Part shown: positions 26,653 to 35,132 of the stretch, piece after piece
Position numbering within the stretch: the stretch's first letter is position 1
How the letters are laid out: every line of letters starts with the position of its first letter
Translations under genes and position numbers: made by a program
DNA from: Salinicoccus hispanicus
Lineage (GTDB): Bacteria; Bacillota; Bacilli; Staphylococcales; Salinicoccaceae
DNA: 64,000 nt
Assembly: GCF_009831115.1 (NCBI RefSeq)
Contig: NZ_WUUK01000003.1
Location: 186,001-250,000, forward strand
Direction: 5' to 3'
Notes under the pieces: generated by a model
Told to the model about the DNA's origin: nothing
What the model saw: only the letters and a program-made list of their open reading frames with translations
Database searches by the model: none

Positions 26653-27060
26653 CTACTTCGCAGGAGTGATGGATATGCCGTTCTCTTCTGCTTTGAATAC
26701 CCAGTTCTGTGACAGCATATTTTTCAGATCCTGCTGTTCATCTTCAGCCAGCTGCAGACCGGTCACCTGGTTATTATCATACAAATAATCGAGACCATCC
26801 TCTTTGCCGTACTTCATTTTAATAAGGTTCTTCAGACCGTTTTCTGTAACGAACTTCACCTGGTAGCCGTCATTCAATACCGCTTCAAGGTCACCAGAGG
26901 CATTCAGCGCATCCAGTACGCTGTAATCCGTATTCTTGTTGAACGACTTGAAATCGTCAGTTTTTCCTTCCTTCACCTTTTCCATAATATCCGAGTTGGT
27001 GTAGTCATTGCTTCTTAATGATTCTATTGCGTAGGCATCCGCCAGTGTAATGGATTGCAT
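26653..27060 (-). CDS. Hypothetical protein, about 135 residues
   Basis: I do not recognise this protein. It is acidic and soluble-looking, without a signal peptide or membrane helix (ITLADAYAIESLRSNDYTNSD; LKNMLSQNWVFKAEENGI). AAGGAGG lies eight bases before the ATG at 27060; a GTG three bases earlier is also in frame but closer than usual. The strong ribosome-binding site and codon use like its neighbours support a real gene. It is separate from the ADP-ribosyltransferase genes downstream. Confidence 0.65.
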   Translation of the reverse strand: MQSITLADAYAIESLRSNDYTNSDIMEKVKEGKTDDFKSFNKNTDYSVLDALNASGDLEAVLNDGYQVKFVTENGLKNLIKMKYGKEDGLDYLYDNNQVTGLQLAEDEQQDLKNMLSQNWVFKAEENGISITPAK

Positions 27061-27107
27061 CACGATTCCTCCTTGATTTTTTTAGCTGCGTTTAACTTAT
27101 ATGATAA

Positions 27108-27158
27108 CAAAAAAAGACCCTTCACCTGGTTCAATTTGCACCACAGTGAAAAGCCTTT
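27108..27158 (-). terminator. Terminator of the galactitol-type operon
   Basis: On the minus strand AAGGCTTTTCAC and GTGAAGGGTCTT pair (with G-U pairs) around a 20-base loop, and a run of T follows. It lies just after the gatD-like gene. Confidence 0.65.
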
Positions 27159-27162
27159 AATA

Positions 27163-28215
27163 TCATATTTCAGGATAGAGCATTACTTTACCGAAGCTCT
27201 CATCTCTGTTGATGATTCTTTTGAACGTTTCAGGACCTTCGCTCATTGAGACCCTATGGGAAATGATCTTTTCGACATCGATCTGTCCTGTGCTCATGTA
27301 ATGAAGAGATGCATGCCACTCCTTGCCCGGGAATGGCGTGGAGATGGCGTTCCATGATCCAAGAACCGTCAGTTCATTTCTGACAATCCGTTCAAAATAA
27401 AAACGCTCGATATTGATATCCGCATAGGGAATGCCGAGGTAGACGACCTGTCCACCTTTTTTCGGCAATGCCAGCACGTGAGCTGAAGTGATTGGAGAGC
27501 CGGCACTTTCAATTGCCAGATCGACGCCTTGTCCTCCTGAATGTTTCGCTACTTCTTCGTGAGCCGGACTTTCCATCGAATTGATTGTGACGTCTGCTCC
27601 GACTTGTCTCGCCGTCTCAAGTTTATCGTCGTCGATATCAATGGCGTAGATTTTCTTGGCTCCAAAGATCCGGGCCCACTGGATGGCCAGCAGTCCGATG
27701 TTTCCGCAGCCGATGACCGCCACTTCCGCACCGGGCTGGATATTGGTCCTATAGAATCCATGAGCGACAACAGCTGAAGGTTCCACCATTGCAGCCGTAT
27801 CGAAGTCTACATTGTCCGGCACAGGAACGATATTTTCCTCCGGCAGTCTTGCGAATTCAGCAAATGCACCGGGGTGATAGGCACCCATGACGTGCAAGTG
27901 CTCACAACGTGCCAGATCCCCTTTTTTACAGCTGTCGCATTCTCCACAGTAGAATGCAGGGCATCCTGCGACGCGGTCACCTACTTTGATGCTTTTGACA
28001 TCAGGTCCTATTCTGACCACTTCACCTGCAAATTCATGGCCGAACGTCGTCCCCTCCACATAGGGACCGAGTTTACCAAACCTGGAAATATCGGATCCAC
28101 AGACGCCTGCAGCTTTGACTTTGATAATGACATCATCTTTATTCTCTATCGTGGGCTTTGGCGTATCTTCGAATCTTAAATCCTGCTTGTCATAGAGATT
28201 TAATGCTTTCACCAT
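27163..28215 (-). CDS. gatD: Galactitol-1-phosphate 5-dehydrogenase-like MDR
   Basis: A 350-residue zinc-dependent medium-chain dehydrogenase. Catalytic-zinc ligands are in GVCGSD and GHEFAGEV, structural-zinc cysteines in CGECDSCKKGDLARC, and the NAD-binding motif is VIGCGNIGLLAIQ. The stretch FERIVRNELTVLGSWN followed by PFPGKEW is characteristic of GatD, which oxidises galactitol 1-phosphate to tagatose 6-phosphate. It is the last gene of the PTS operon. ATGs at 28218 and 28215 and a GTG at 28212 are all near the AAGAGGA site, so the exact start is unsure. Confidence 0.85.
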   Translation of the reverse strand: MVKALNLYDKQDLRFEDTPKPTIENKDDVIIKVKAAGVCGSDISRFGKLGPYVEGTTFGHEFAGEVVRIGPDVKSIKVGDRVAGCPAFYCGECDSCKKGDLARCEHLHVMGAYHPGAFAEFARLPEENIVPVPDNVDFDTAAMVEPSAVVAHGFYRTNIQPGAEVAVIGCGNIGLLAIQWARIFGAKKIYAIDIDDDKLETARQVGADVTINSMESPAHEEVAKHSGGQGVDLAIESAGSPITSAHVLALPKKGGQVVYLGIPYADINIERFYFERIVRNELTVLGSWNAISTPFPGKEWHASLHYMSTGQIDVEKIISHRVSMSEGPETFKRIINRDESFGKVMLYPEI

Positions 28216-28228
28216 CATTCCTCTTTTC

Positions 28229-28405
28229 TCAACTTACTGCTTTTTCTTCCTTCACGTTTCCATCCGCATTCTTTTTTCTTCCAGAAAGAATACTGATCAG
28301 TGCCGCACCGATGATGATCGGATTGAAAATCATCTGATTATCAAAATAGAAGCTTCCAATATTACGCATTGGTCCAAGCATGAATTCCAGCATTGTATCT
28401 ACCAT
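28229..28405 (-). CDS. Small membrane protein in the polyol operon
   Basis: A protein of about 58 residues with one hydrophobic segment (MIFNPIIIGAALISIL) and a charged C-terminal tail (GRKKNADGNVKEEKAVS). It lies between deoC and gatD with a GAGGG ribosome-binding site spaced for the ATG at 28405; an in-frame TTG lies at 28411. It may be an accessory membrane peptide of the transporter. I do not recognise a family with certainty. Confidence 0.55.
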   Translation of the reverse strand: MVDTMLEFMLGPMRNIGSFYFDNQMIFNPIIIGAALISILSGRKKNADGNVKEEKAVS

Positions 28406-28453
28406 ATTCAACCCTCTTTTAAATAGTTTTTGATTTCTCTCATATCACTATGA

Positions 28454-29125
28454 TCAGTAAGTACTTGACGATTGCCCGCCAGAAATGAGTGCCACCGCAC
28501 CACTCGTACCGATACGGTTGGCGCCGGCTTCAACGATATTCACCGCATCTTCGTAAGTTCGGATGCCGCCTGCCGCCTTGACACCAAAGTCAGGACCGGT
28601 CACTGAACGCAGCAGTCTGACATCCTCTACCGTTGCACCGCCACCATTGAAGCCAGTGGCCGTCTTCACATAGTCCGCCCCGGCTTCCTGAATGATTTTA
28701 CAGACCGTCACTTTCTCATCTTCAGTGAGTAGTGCCGTCTCGATGATGACTTTGGTCGTCAGACCTTCAGATGCTTTGACCACTTCACGGATGTCTGACC
28801 CGACCTCATCGAATTCACCGGATTTCAATGCGCCCAGGTTGATGAGCATATCAATCTCCTCGGCACCATTTCCGATGGCCTCTATTGTTTCAGCCACTTT
28901 CGTCTGCGTAGTCGCGCCGCCGAGTGAGAAGCCGATCGGCACACCCACTTTGATGTTATGCTCTGATAGGATTCTGTAGGCATGCGAGACATAGCACGGA
29001 TTCACGAACACCGTCTTGAACCCATGCTCGATGGTCGTATTGCAGAAGTCCGTAATATCATCCTTTGTCGCTGTCGGCTTGAGCAGTGTAAAATCGATCA
29101 TTTCGATCAGTTGTTGTCTATTCAA
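28454..29125 (-). CDS. deoC: Deoxyribose-phosphate aldolase
   Basis: A 223-residue class I aldolase that splits 2-deoxyribose 5-phosphate into acetaldehyde and glyceraldehyde 3-phosphate. The Schiff-base Lys is in YVKTATGF, and the second active-site Lys is in GVKAAGGIRT; IDFTLLKPTAT near the N-terminus is also typical. Translation seems to begin at the TTG at 29125, placed after AGGGTGA. It sits inside a polyol PTS operon rather than with nucleoside genes, so it may act on a different phosphorylated product, which is unusual. Confidence 0.9.
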   Translation of the reverse strand: MNRQQLIEMIDFTLLKPTATKDDITDFCNTTIEHGFKTVFVNPCYVSHAYRILSEHNIKVGVPIGFSLGGATTQTKVAETIEAIGNGAEEIDMLINLGALKSGEFDEVGSDIREVVKASEGLTTKVIIETALLTEDEKVTVCKIIQEAGADYVKTATGFNGGGATVEDVRLLRSVTGPDFGVKAAGGIRTYEDAVNIVEAGANRIGTSGAVALISGGQSSSTY

Positions 29126-29149
29126 GAAATCACCCTGTTTTCAAAGATT

Positions 29150-30181
29150 TTAGTCGACTGGTGTCAGCAGCACTTTGATTGCTTCGCCGCTTTTAATCTT
29201 GTCGTATGCTTCTTCCCACTGTGTAATATCAAATTCGTGGGTCACTAGTGCCTTCGCATCTACGCTGCCATTGTTCATCAGTTCAAGAGAAGGTTCCCAA
29301 TCCGCAGATTTCTGGCTCCTGCTGCCGACTACCTGGATTTCCTTCTGGATGACTTTCTCCATATCGAAATTGATCTTCGAATCTGCAAAGATGCCGACCT
29401 GGCAGTAATGACCTTTCTTTCTTAATAGATCGAGCCCCTGATGGGTGGCAGGAACGGCACCTGAACATTCGAATACAACATCTGCGCCATAGCCGTCGGT
29501 CAACTCATCGACGAATGCCTTCAGATCCTGCTCCTGTATATTGACCACATGATCAATGCCGATTTCTTCCGCTTTATCAAGACGTACCTTGTCGTTATTC
29601 AGTCCTGTAATGATTACCTCAGCACCTCGGCTTTTTGCAACCTGGGCAGTGAACAGACCGATCGGTCCTGGGCCCAGGACAACAACGACATCGCCTTTTT
29701 TCACCTGTGTCTTCTCGACTGCATGATGTGTACATGCCAATGGTTCAGTCATAGCCGCAGACTGGTAGTCGACATGTTCCGGCAGATGATGGACACTGTC
29801 CTTCCTCGCGATCAGATAGTTGGCGAACCCGCCATCCTGCTGCGTCCCAAGTCCTTTGCGGTGGTTGCACAAGTTATAGTCACCGCTCTTACAGTATTCA
29901 CACTCTCCGCAAACATAGAATGTCGTTTCTGAAGTGACACGGTCACCTGGCTTGAAGTCGGTGACGCCTTCTCCGACTTCAACCACTTCTCCTGAGAACT
30001 CATGACCGAGAGTAACCGGAACCGCGACCTTGTAGTGCCCTTCATAAGTATGGATGTCAGAACCGCATATGCCTGCATATTTCACTTTGATCTTGACCTG
30101 GTCAGGACCAGGCGCCGCCGTTTCTCGTTCCTGAACTTCAAGGTTACCGAAACCGAGCTCAGTCTTTACCAATGCTTTCAT
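29150..30181 (-). CDS. Zinc-dependent polyol/sorbitol-type dehydrogenase
   Basis: A 343-residue medium-chain dehydrogenase, a distant paralogue of the gatD product in the same operon. Catalytic zinc ligands appear in AGICGSDIHTYEG and GHEFSGEV, structural cysteines in CGECEYCKSGDYNLC, and the NAD-binding motif in VLGPGPIGLFTAQVA. It probably oxidises a polyol phosphate. AGGAGG lies nine bases before the ATG. Two different dehydrogenases in one operon suggest two oxidation steps or two substrates. Confidence 0.85.
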   Translation of the reverse strand: MKALVKTELGFGNLEVQERETAAPGPDQVKIKVKYAGICGSDIHTYEGHYKVAVPVTLGHEFSGEVVEVGEGVTDFKPGDRVTSETTFYVCGECEYCKSGDYNLCNHRKGLGTQQDGGFANYLIARKDSVHHLPEHVDYQSAAMTEPLACTHHAVEKTQVKKGDVVVVLGPGPIGLFTAQVAKSRGAEVIITGLNNDKVRLDKAEEIGIDHVVNIQEQDLKAFVDELTDGYGADVVFECSGAVPATHQGLDLLRKKGHYCQVGIFADSKINFDMEKVIQKEIQVVGSRSQKSADWEPSLELMNNGSVDAKALVTHEFDITQWEEAYDKIKSGEAIKVLLTPVD

Positions 30182-30208
30182 CTTATTGGCCTCCTAGTGA
30201 TTGATAGA

Positions 30209-31468
30209 TCAGTTGAACAGATCGAAAATCTTGAATATGATCCAGTTGACGATGTTACCGCCCTGGTCGATACTGGATACTTGTACTGAGCCCTCTGGCA
30301 GATCGAGGTTTGCAGTCTGTGCCATTTCTGTGAATATCGGTGCAACATCGGTTGCAACGTAAAGGGAAATGGCGATCATGACCGTACCGACGATAACAGA
30401 ATGTACAATATTCCCTCTTGCCGCACCGACAATGAATGCAACAATGAATGGAATTGTAGCCAGGTCACCAAACGGCAGTACCGCATTACCTGGAAGAATA
30501 ACTGCCATCAGTACAGTGATCGGAACGAGGATCAATGCAGTGGAAATGACTGCAGGATGTCCGAGTGCAACCGCCGCATCAAGTCCAATATAGATATCTC
30601 TGTCGCCGAATCTTTTATTCAACCACGTACGCGCAGACTCGGATACCGGCATAAGACCTTCCATAAGAATTTTAACCATGCGTGGCATAAGTACCATGAC
30701 CGCTGCCATTGCCATACCGATTTCGATGACTTCACCGGCACCGTATCCTGCAAGCGCACCGATTACTGCACCAAGGAAAAGTCCGATGAAGATGGATTCG
30801 CCAAACACACCGAATCTTTTCTGGATGGACTCAGGATCCGCATTCCAGTCCTTTACGCCAGGAATCTTCTGCAGTCCTCTGACCAGGAAAATACCTGGTG
30901 CGTAGGAAATTGTACTGCCTGTAGCGATGGACACACCTGGAAGGTCGTAGAACTTGCTCATCATCGGTGCTGTCCAGTCAGCGACTTTAAGCGCAACAAT
31001 CTGGAAGAGTACCGCGCCAATCAGACCTTGGATGATACTGCCGGAAACCGCGTAGATCATCGCCGCCATGAATGTATAGTGCCAGAAGTTCCAGATATCG
31101 ACGTTCATCGTTTTCGTCGTCTTCGTCAAAAGCATGACGACATTGACAATCAGGCCGAGTGGAATGATGAATGGCGCCACAACAGATGCCCATGCGATGG
31201 ACGATGTTGCCGGCCAGCCGACATCCAGTACGTTCAGGTTGACACCGAGACGTTCAACCATGCCTTGTGCAGCTGGACCCAAGTTATTGACGAGTAGATC
31301 GATGACCAGGAAGATACCGACAAAAGCGACCCCGATGGTCAGACCTGACCTGAATGCCTTGCCTGGCTTCTGTCCAAAGAACAGTCCCAGTAGGAATATG
31401 GCAACCGGCAGTATGACCGTCGCACCAAGATCGAGAAATCCCTGTATAAAATCAACAAAACCTTGCAT
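30209..31468 (-). CDS. gatC: PTS galactitol-type EIIC permease
   Basis: A 419-residue multi-spanning membrane protein of the EIIC-GAT family. The N-terminus QGFVDFIQGFLDLGATVILPVAIFL-like and the segment WPATSSIAWASVV are characteristic. It carries the polyol across the membrane while EIIB phosphorylates it. It lies between the EIIB gene and the dehydrogenase gene. The six-frame shadow on its opposite strand is not a gene. Confidence 0.92.
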   Translation of the reverse strand: MQGFVDFIQGFLDLGATVILPVAIFLLGLFFGQKPGKAFRSGLTIGVAFVGIFLVIDLLVNNLGPAAQGMVERLGVNLNVLDVGWPATSSIAWASVVAPFIIPLGLIVNVVMLLTKTTKTMNVDIWNFWHYTFMAAMIYAVSGSIIQGLIGAVLFQIVALKVADWTAPMMSKFYDLPGVSIATGSTISYAPGIFLVRGLQKIPGVKDWNADPESIQKRFGVFGESIFIGLFLGAVIGALAGYGAGEVIEIGMAMAAVMVLMPRMVKILMEGLMPVSESARTWLNKRFGDRDIYIGLDAAVALGHPAVISTALILVPITVLMAVILPGNAVLPFGDLATIPFIVAFIVGAARGNIVHSVIVGTVMIAISLYVATDVAPIFTEMAQTANLDLPEGSVQVSSIDQGGNIVNWIIFKIFDLFN

Positions 31469-31537
31469 GTTATGTTTCCCCCAGACGTTTTTATAATAAT
31501 TCTCGATTCCTCAGTAACGAGGAACCGAGTCAAACCA

Positions 31538-31816
31538 TTACTTCTTCAGTTCTTCCAAGATCTGTGCTTTCGTATCTTCCATACCGATGCCTGTCAAAAA
31601 GTTTCTCGCATTGATGACCGGGAAGTCATATTCCTTCTGTGTCATCGCTGTAGTGACGAGAAGATCTGCAGAGTCTGCATATGCCCCTACTTCAGAAATC
31701 TTGATCTGCTTGAGATCCACTTTGATATTGTTTTCTTTCGCCAGTTCTTCAATTGCGTTGTTGACCACTGTTGACGTTGCGATACCTGCTCCACATGCTA
31801 CCAATACTGTTTTCAT
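31538..31816 (-). CDS. gatB: PTS galactitol-type EIIB component
   Basis: A 92-residue EIIB subunit with the phosphorylatable Cys in the P-loop-like VACGAGIATST. It passes phosphate from EIIA to the incoming polyol. The frame opens at 31825, but AAGGAG abuts that ATG; the ATG at 31816 has normal spacing. It lies 13 bases after EIIA. Confidence 0.9.
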   Translation of the reverse strand: MKTVLVACGAGIATSTVVNNAIEELAKENNIKVDLKQIKISEVGAYADSADLLVTTAMTQKEYDFPVINARNFLTGIGMEDTKAQILEELKK

Positions 31817-31829
31817 ATTATCCATCTCC

Positions 31830-32300
31830 TTAGAATGTAAAATCGAGTTTATTTTTTAGTACATCGACTATCTTTTTCTTGTCTGTTTCACTTACGAGAT
31901 ACTTGAGCGTCTCTTCATCCCTGAACACCTGCATCAGTCCCTGCAGCAGACTCAGCTGTGAATCCGACTTGTCCATGGCCAGCATGAACACCAGCTGGAC
32001 ATTCACTTTTTCGTCCGGGTCTCCCATCATCCCGAATTCCACCGGGTTCTCCAGCACTGCTACGCTGATTGTTTTTTGGATGACATGTTCGACATCCGTA
32101 TGAGGAATGGCTACAGAAACCCCACCTGTCGGGAGTCCAGTGGCAAACTCCTTTTCTCTTTCAATGACTGCTTCGAGGTATGACGCCTTTATCAGTCCTT
32201 TTTCTTCCAGATTGTTTGCCATGGCTGTTAACACAGCTTCTTTTGAATCCGCTTCCAAATCCAAAAGAATGATAGATTCATCAAAAACCATATCTTTCAT
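31830..32300 (-). CDS. gatA: PTS galactitol/fructose-type EIIA component
   Basis: A 156-residue EIIA of the fructose/mannitol superfamily. The active His is in VAIPHTDVEHV, and the N-terminal EKGLIKASYLEAVIEREKEFATGLP stretch is typical. It receives phosphate from HPr and hands it to the EIIB encoded next. GAGGGAG lies eight bases before the ATG. It follows the regulator gene by 19 bases. Confidence 0.9.
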   Translation of the reverse strand: MKDMVFDESIILLDLEADSKEAVLTAMANNLEEKGLIKASYLEAVIEREKEFATGLPTGGVSVAIPHTDVEHVIQKTISVAVLENPVEFGMMGDPDEKVNVQLVFMLAMDKSDSQLSLLQGLMQVFRDEETLKYLVSETDKKKIVDVLKNKLDFTF

Positions 32301-32319
32301 ATTCTAAACTCCCTCATCA

Positions 32320-34371
32320 CTATTCAACCGAATGTTTTTTTAGTACTTTGCAGATTTCCTGGTCTGTTTCTGCATCAAATAAAGCTTTACGTCCTTTTTT
32401 GGACTGCGCCAGATCTTTCAGTTGAAGCAGTGCTTTCAGATGCATTTCCTTATCCACCGCAGCAATGACTACCATGACATGGATCGTGGACCCTGCAAAC
32501 TCTATCCCTTCATCAACCTTCAAAAGACTCATTGATACAGTGTTCACGCCATCTTCGGGTGCAGCGTGCGGAATAGCGACACCTTCCCCAAGGATGATAT
32601 ATGCATTGTCTTCGGTGTTCTGCTCGACCATCTTCTCAATATAACGCTGTTCGATATGTGCACTTTCGACCAGTGGAGACGCGCATTGGCGAATCCCGGC
32701 TTCGAATGACGATACCGACTGCACCCGTCTGATTCGATCCTCGGTGATCAGTTCATCGAGACTGTAGGCATACGTTCCGTTATGACGTGTATTATCCCCG
32801 TTGTCCTCATGAGTGATGTACCGCTGCAGGTCTTTCGACAGCTGGCTTTCATTTTTGACATCCGCATGCTTCTTTACGATTTCCATGATTTCCTCAACGT
32901 TGATTTCGTGTACGGTGTAGCCTTGTACTTCCAGCATGACCTGTCTTCTCAGGCGATTCTTCTCTTCCTTTTTGAGATAGGAACTTGCGAGAAAAAGCTT
33001 TTTCTCGGTCTCAAGGAATACGGGTGAGAAAATGATATCGAAATCGAGTGTGTAGTCATAGAATTCACGGACCGAGAGCGAGTCCAGAAAAACGAATTCC
33101 GGAAACAGCTCCTTCAGTTCGGTGAACATCAGCCTTGAAACGGAAACCCCTTTCGGGCAGACGACAATCGCTTTCGTCTTCTGTCTGAGACTCTCACCCT
33201 GACGGCGCATCCATCCACCGATCAGCATTGTAAGATAAGCAATCTCGGTTTCCGGTATCCGTGTCCCGATCAGTTCCTTGAGCGGCACAGTGGACTGGCC
33301 GATCAGATGGAACAGCTCCTTGTAGTCCTGCAGGATGAAGCTTTTCACATCACCTACTTCAGTAAGATGGTACTTGATACGGTAGTATGCAGGCGTCATA
33401 TGGAGAAGCAGTTTATCCAACAGCTCCTCCCGCTCCTGCAGGGAAATGCATGCCGTATTTTCAAAGATCTTCAGCATATCCTCCAGCGCCCGCTTCAAGT
33501 GCGGAATACTTTCTTCGGTCAGCTGATCGGCCCAGTAGACGTTCGTCGACAACAGATGCAGTGTAATGAAGAGCCGCTCCTGTTCGGAAATATCCGTGTC
33601 ATGCAGAATCTCTTCCGCCGCCTGAAACTCCTTGGTATGCGAGATCTCCTTATAACCGATCTTGAATGACTCGATCGTCTGGCTTTGGCTGATTCTGCGA
33701 AGCACAAGCAATAGATCGAAAGGCATGGTGCGCACTTTATCGTCTGTAAACTTCAAGTTCAACTTACGTTCGACATTCCCAATCCGGGATTCGATCTCAG
33801 CGAACTCATCTTCCTTGATACCAACAAGAGATTTGATCCGATCCTCGCCGCCGTTCATCTGAACCAATGTATCAATGACATTGAACAGCAGCTGACGGAT
33901 ATGGAACTCCTCACCTTCGATAAAGTATCCATTGACTCTTGAGTACTTGACTTCAAGACTGTACTCCAAAGCATTCTCACGCACTTTTTTGAAATCGTTC
34001 AGAATCGTATTTCTACTGACATCGAGCTCAAAAGCAAAATGATTCAGAGACAGTTCTTCGTTGCTTCCAAGCAGCATCAACAGAATCATGTACTGACGCT
34101 GATGTTCTGAATAGATGTTCGTTTCAGCAGAAGACACTTCGTGATCATCTTTCAGATTGGTGATGACTGCCTGATTGATGATGAAGTTCCCCTGGCTGTT
34201 TCTTTCTATAATCGGGAGGTTTTTGGATGTGATGAAATCATTGATCTTTTTGAAACTGTAGCCAAACTGGCGACGCGTAAGATTGTACTTCTTTTCGAGC
34301 TCCTTACTCGTCACGCCCGGGCTTCTCAATAATTCATCAAGTATGCTTCCACTTCTCTCATCCAGTTGCAT
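32320..34371 (-). CDS. PRD-containing PTS operon regulator (MtlR/LicR-type)
   Basis: A 683-residue multidomain transcription activator. The order is N-terminal helix-turn-helix domains (LDELLRSPGVTSKELEKKYNLT; LNHFAFELDVSRNTILNDFKKV), two PTS regulation domains in the middle, a GatB-like EIIB domain near residue 405 (VVCPKGVSVSRLMFTEL), and a C-terminal EIIA domain with His in VAIPHAAPEDG. PTS phosphorylation of these domains tunes its activity. It heads the galactitol-type operon and probably acts at the TGTACACC repeats upstream. Confidence 0.9.
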   Translation of the reverse strand: MQLDERSGSILDELLRSPGVTSKELEKKYNLTRRQFGYSFKKINDFITSKNLPIIERNSQGNFIINQAVITNLKDDHEVSSAETNIYSEHQRQYMILLMLLGSNEELSLNHFAFELDVSRNTILNDFKKVRENALEYSLEVKYSRVNGYFIEGEEFHIRQLLFNVIDTLVQMNGGEDRIKSLVGIKEDEFAEIESRIGNVERKLNLKFTDDKVRTMPFDLLLVLRRISQSQTIESFKIGYKEISHTKEFQAAEEILHDTDISEQERLFITLHLLSTNVYWADQLTEESIPHLKRALEDMLKIFENTACISLQEREELLDKLLLHMTPAYYRIKYHLTEVGDVKSFILQDYKELFHLIGQSTVPLKELIGTRIPETEIAYLTMLIGGWMRRQGESLRQKTKAIVVCPKGVSVSRLMFTELKELFPEFVFLDSLSVREFYDYTLDFDIIFSPVFLETEKKLFLASSYLKKEEKNRLRRQVMLEVQGYTVHEINVEEIMEIVKKHADVKNESQLSKDLQRYITHEDNGDNTRHNGTYAYSLDELITEDRIRRVQSVSSFEAGIRQCASPLVESAHIEQRYIEKMVEQNTEDNAYIILGEGVAIPHAAPEDGVNTVSMSLLKVDEGIEFAGSTIHVMVVIAAVDKEMHLKALLQLKDLAQSKKGRKALFDAETDQEICKVLKKHSVE

Positions 34372-34422
34372 GTGACCATTGCTCCTTCCCGTTAATTAAA
34401 ATATATCAGCTAGAGACTAATA

Positions 34423-34498
34423 ATTGTACACCATTACGGCACAATTAAAGTGCCATGTATTGTACACCCTTGTGATTGAGTATAGCGCAAGGTGTACA
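34423..34498 (-). promoter_or_regulatory. Repeated TGTACACC elements upstream of the PTS regulator
   Basis: ATTGTACACC occurs at 34423-34432 and 34459-34468, and its inverse GGTGTACA at 34491-34498. The last two form an imperfect hairpin (TGTACACCCTTG / CAAGGTGTACA). A second small hairpin, GGCAC / GTGCC, lies at 34438-34454. This is a likely operator region for the PRD regulator. Confidence 0.55.
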
Positions 34499-34537
34499 GA
34501 GTACTGACTGGATAAGCTTTAGAGGGAAAAGGTAATG

Positions 34538-34566
34538 AAAAAGGCAGCTCATCAAGAGCTGCCTTC
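34538..34566 (-). terminator. Terminator of the symporter operon
   Basis: AAGGCAGCTC / GAGCTGCCTT is followed by TTTTTC on the minus strand, 12 bases after the hypothetical gene. Confidence 0.85.
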
Positions 34567-34577
34567 AATAATATATT

Positions 34578-35120
34578 CTAGGTAAGTAACCCCTCGTCGA
34601 TTTCACACAAGTATGATAACGCAGTATCTTTTATCGGGATGTCGACCTTTCCATTGAGTGCATCCACTGCGACGATATCGTACACGCCATTACGATCATG
34701 TGTATAACCAATCCAATAAGGGACATGAATCAGCCATTGATCCAGTATCTCCACTTCGATTTTTTCCCGTCTCTTTTCCTTTGCAAAAAGTTCCCAGTAG
34801 ATCAAACGTTGTGCACTGTCCTTGTATAGTGGTTTCTGTATAGGGAAAAAGTCCGCTTCCGTCGTTTCGATTTCAAGATCTATCGGCAGAATGGCGTTCA
34901 TCTGGCTCAACGGCTCGATTGCAATCCGTCCTTGCATCCCTTCAGAGACGGTATGTGTGATGGCTTCATAGTCGAAGCACCAGAAGGGGAGGTAGACTTT
35001 TTCAATGGAAACGAGCTTTACAGATCGATTGATCTTCTTCCACCAGTTTGAGTAGAGGAAATCATTCATCAGGAAAGTGGCTTCCTTTTTATCGATGATA
35101 GGCTTCAAATAGTTGACCAT
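34578..35120 (-). CDS. Hypothetical protein downstream of a sodium/solute symporter
   Basis: A 180-residue protein that I do not recognise. It looks soluble, with many aromatic residues (FLYSNWWKKINRSVKL; YLPFWCFDYEAITH; WLIHVPYWIGYTHDRNGVYDIVAVDALNGK) and alternating beta-like strands; the last stretch resembles a PepSY-like or propeptide-like beta segment. It starts 12 bases after the symporter stop and ends before a strong terminator, so it is the distal gene of that operon. Confidence 0.7.
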   Translation of the reverse strand: MVNYLKPIIDKKEATFLMNDFLYSNWWKKINRSVKLVSIEKVYLPFWCFDYEAITHTVSEGMQGRIAIEPLSQMNAILPIDLEIETTEADFFPIQKPLYKDSAQRLIYWELFAKEKRREKIEVEILDQWLIHVPYWIGYTHDRNGVYDIVAVDALNGKVDIPIKDTALSYLCEIDEGLLT

Positions 35121-35132
35121 GATCCAACCCTC

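Noticed and set aside
30401..31297. 298-codon open frame on the plus strand
   Set aside because: It lies antisense within the clear EIIC galactitol-type gene. Its product is rich in Cys, His, Arg and Asp with no fold-like pattern, as expected for a shadow frame.
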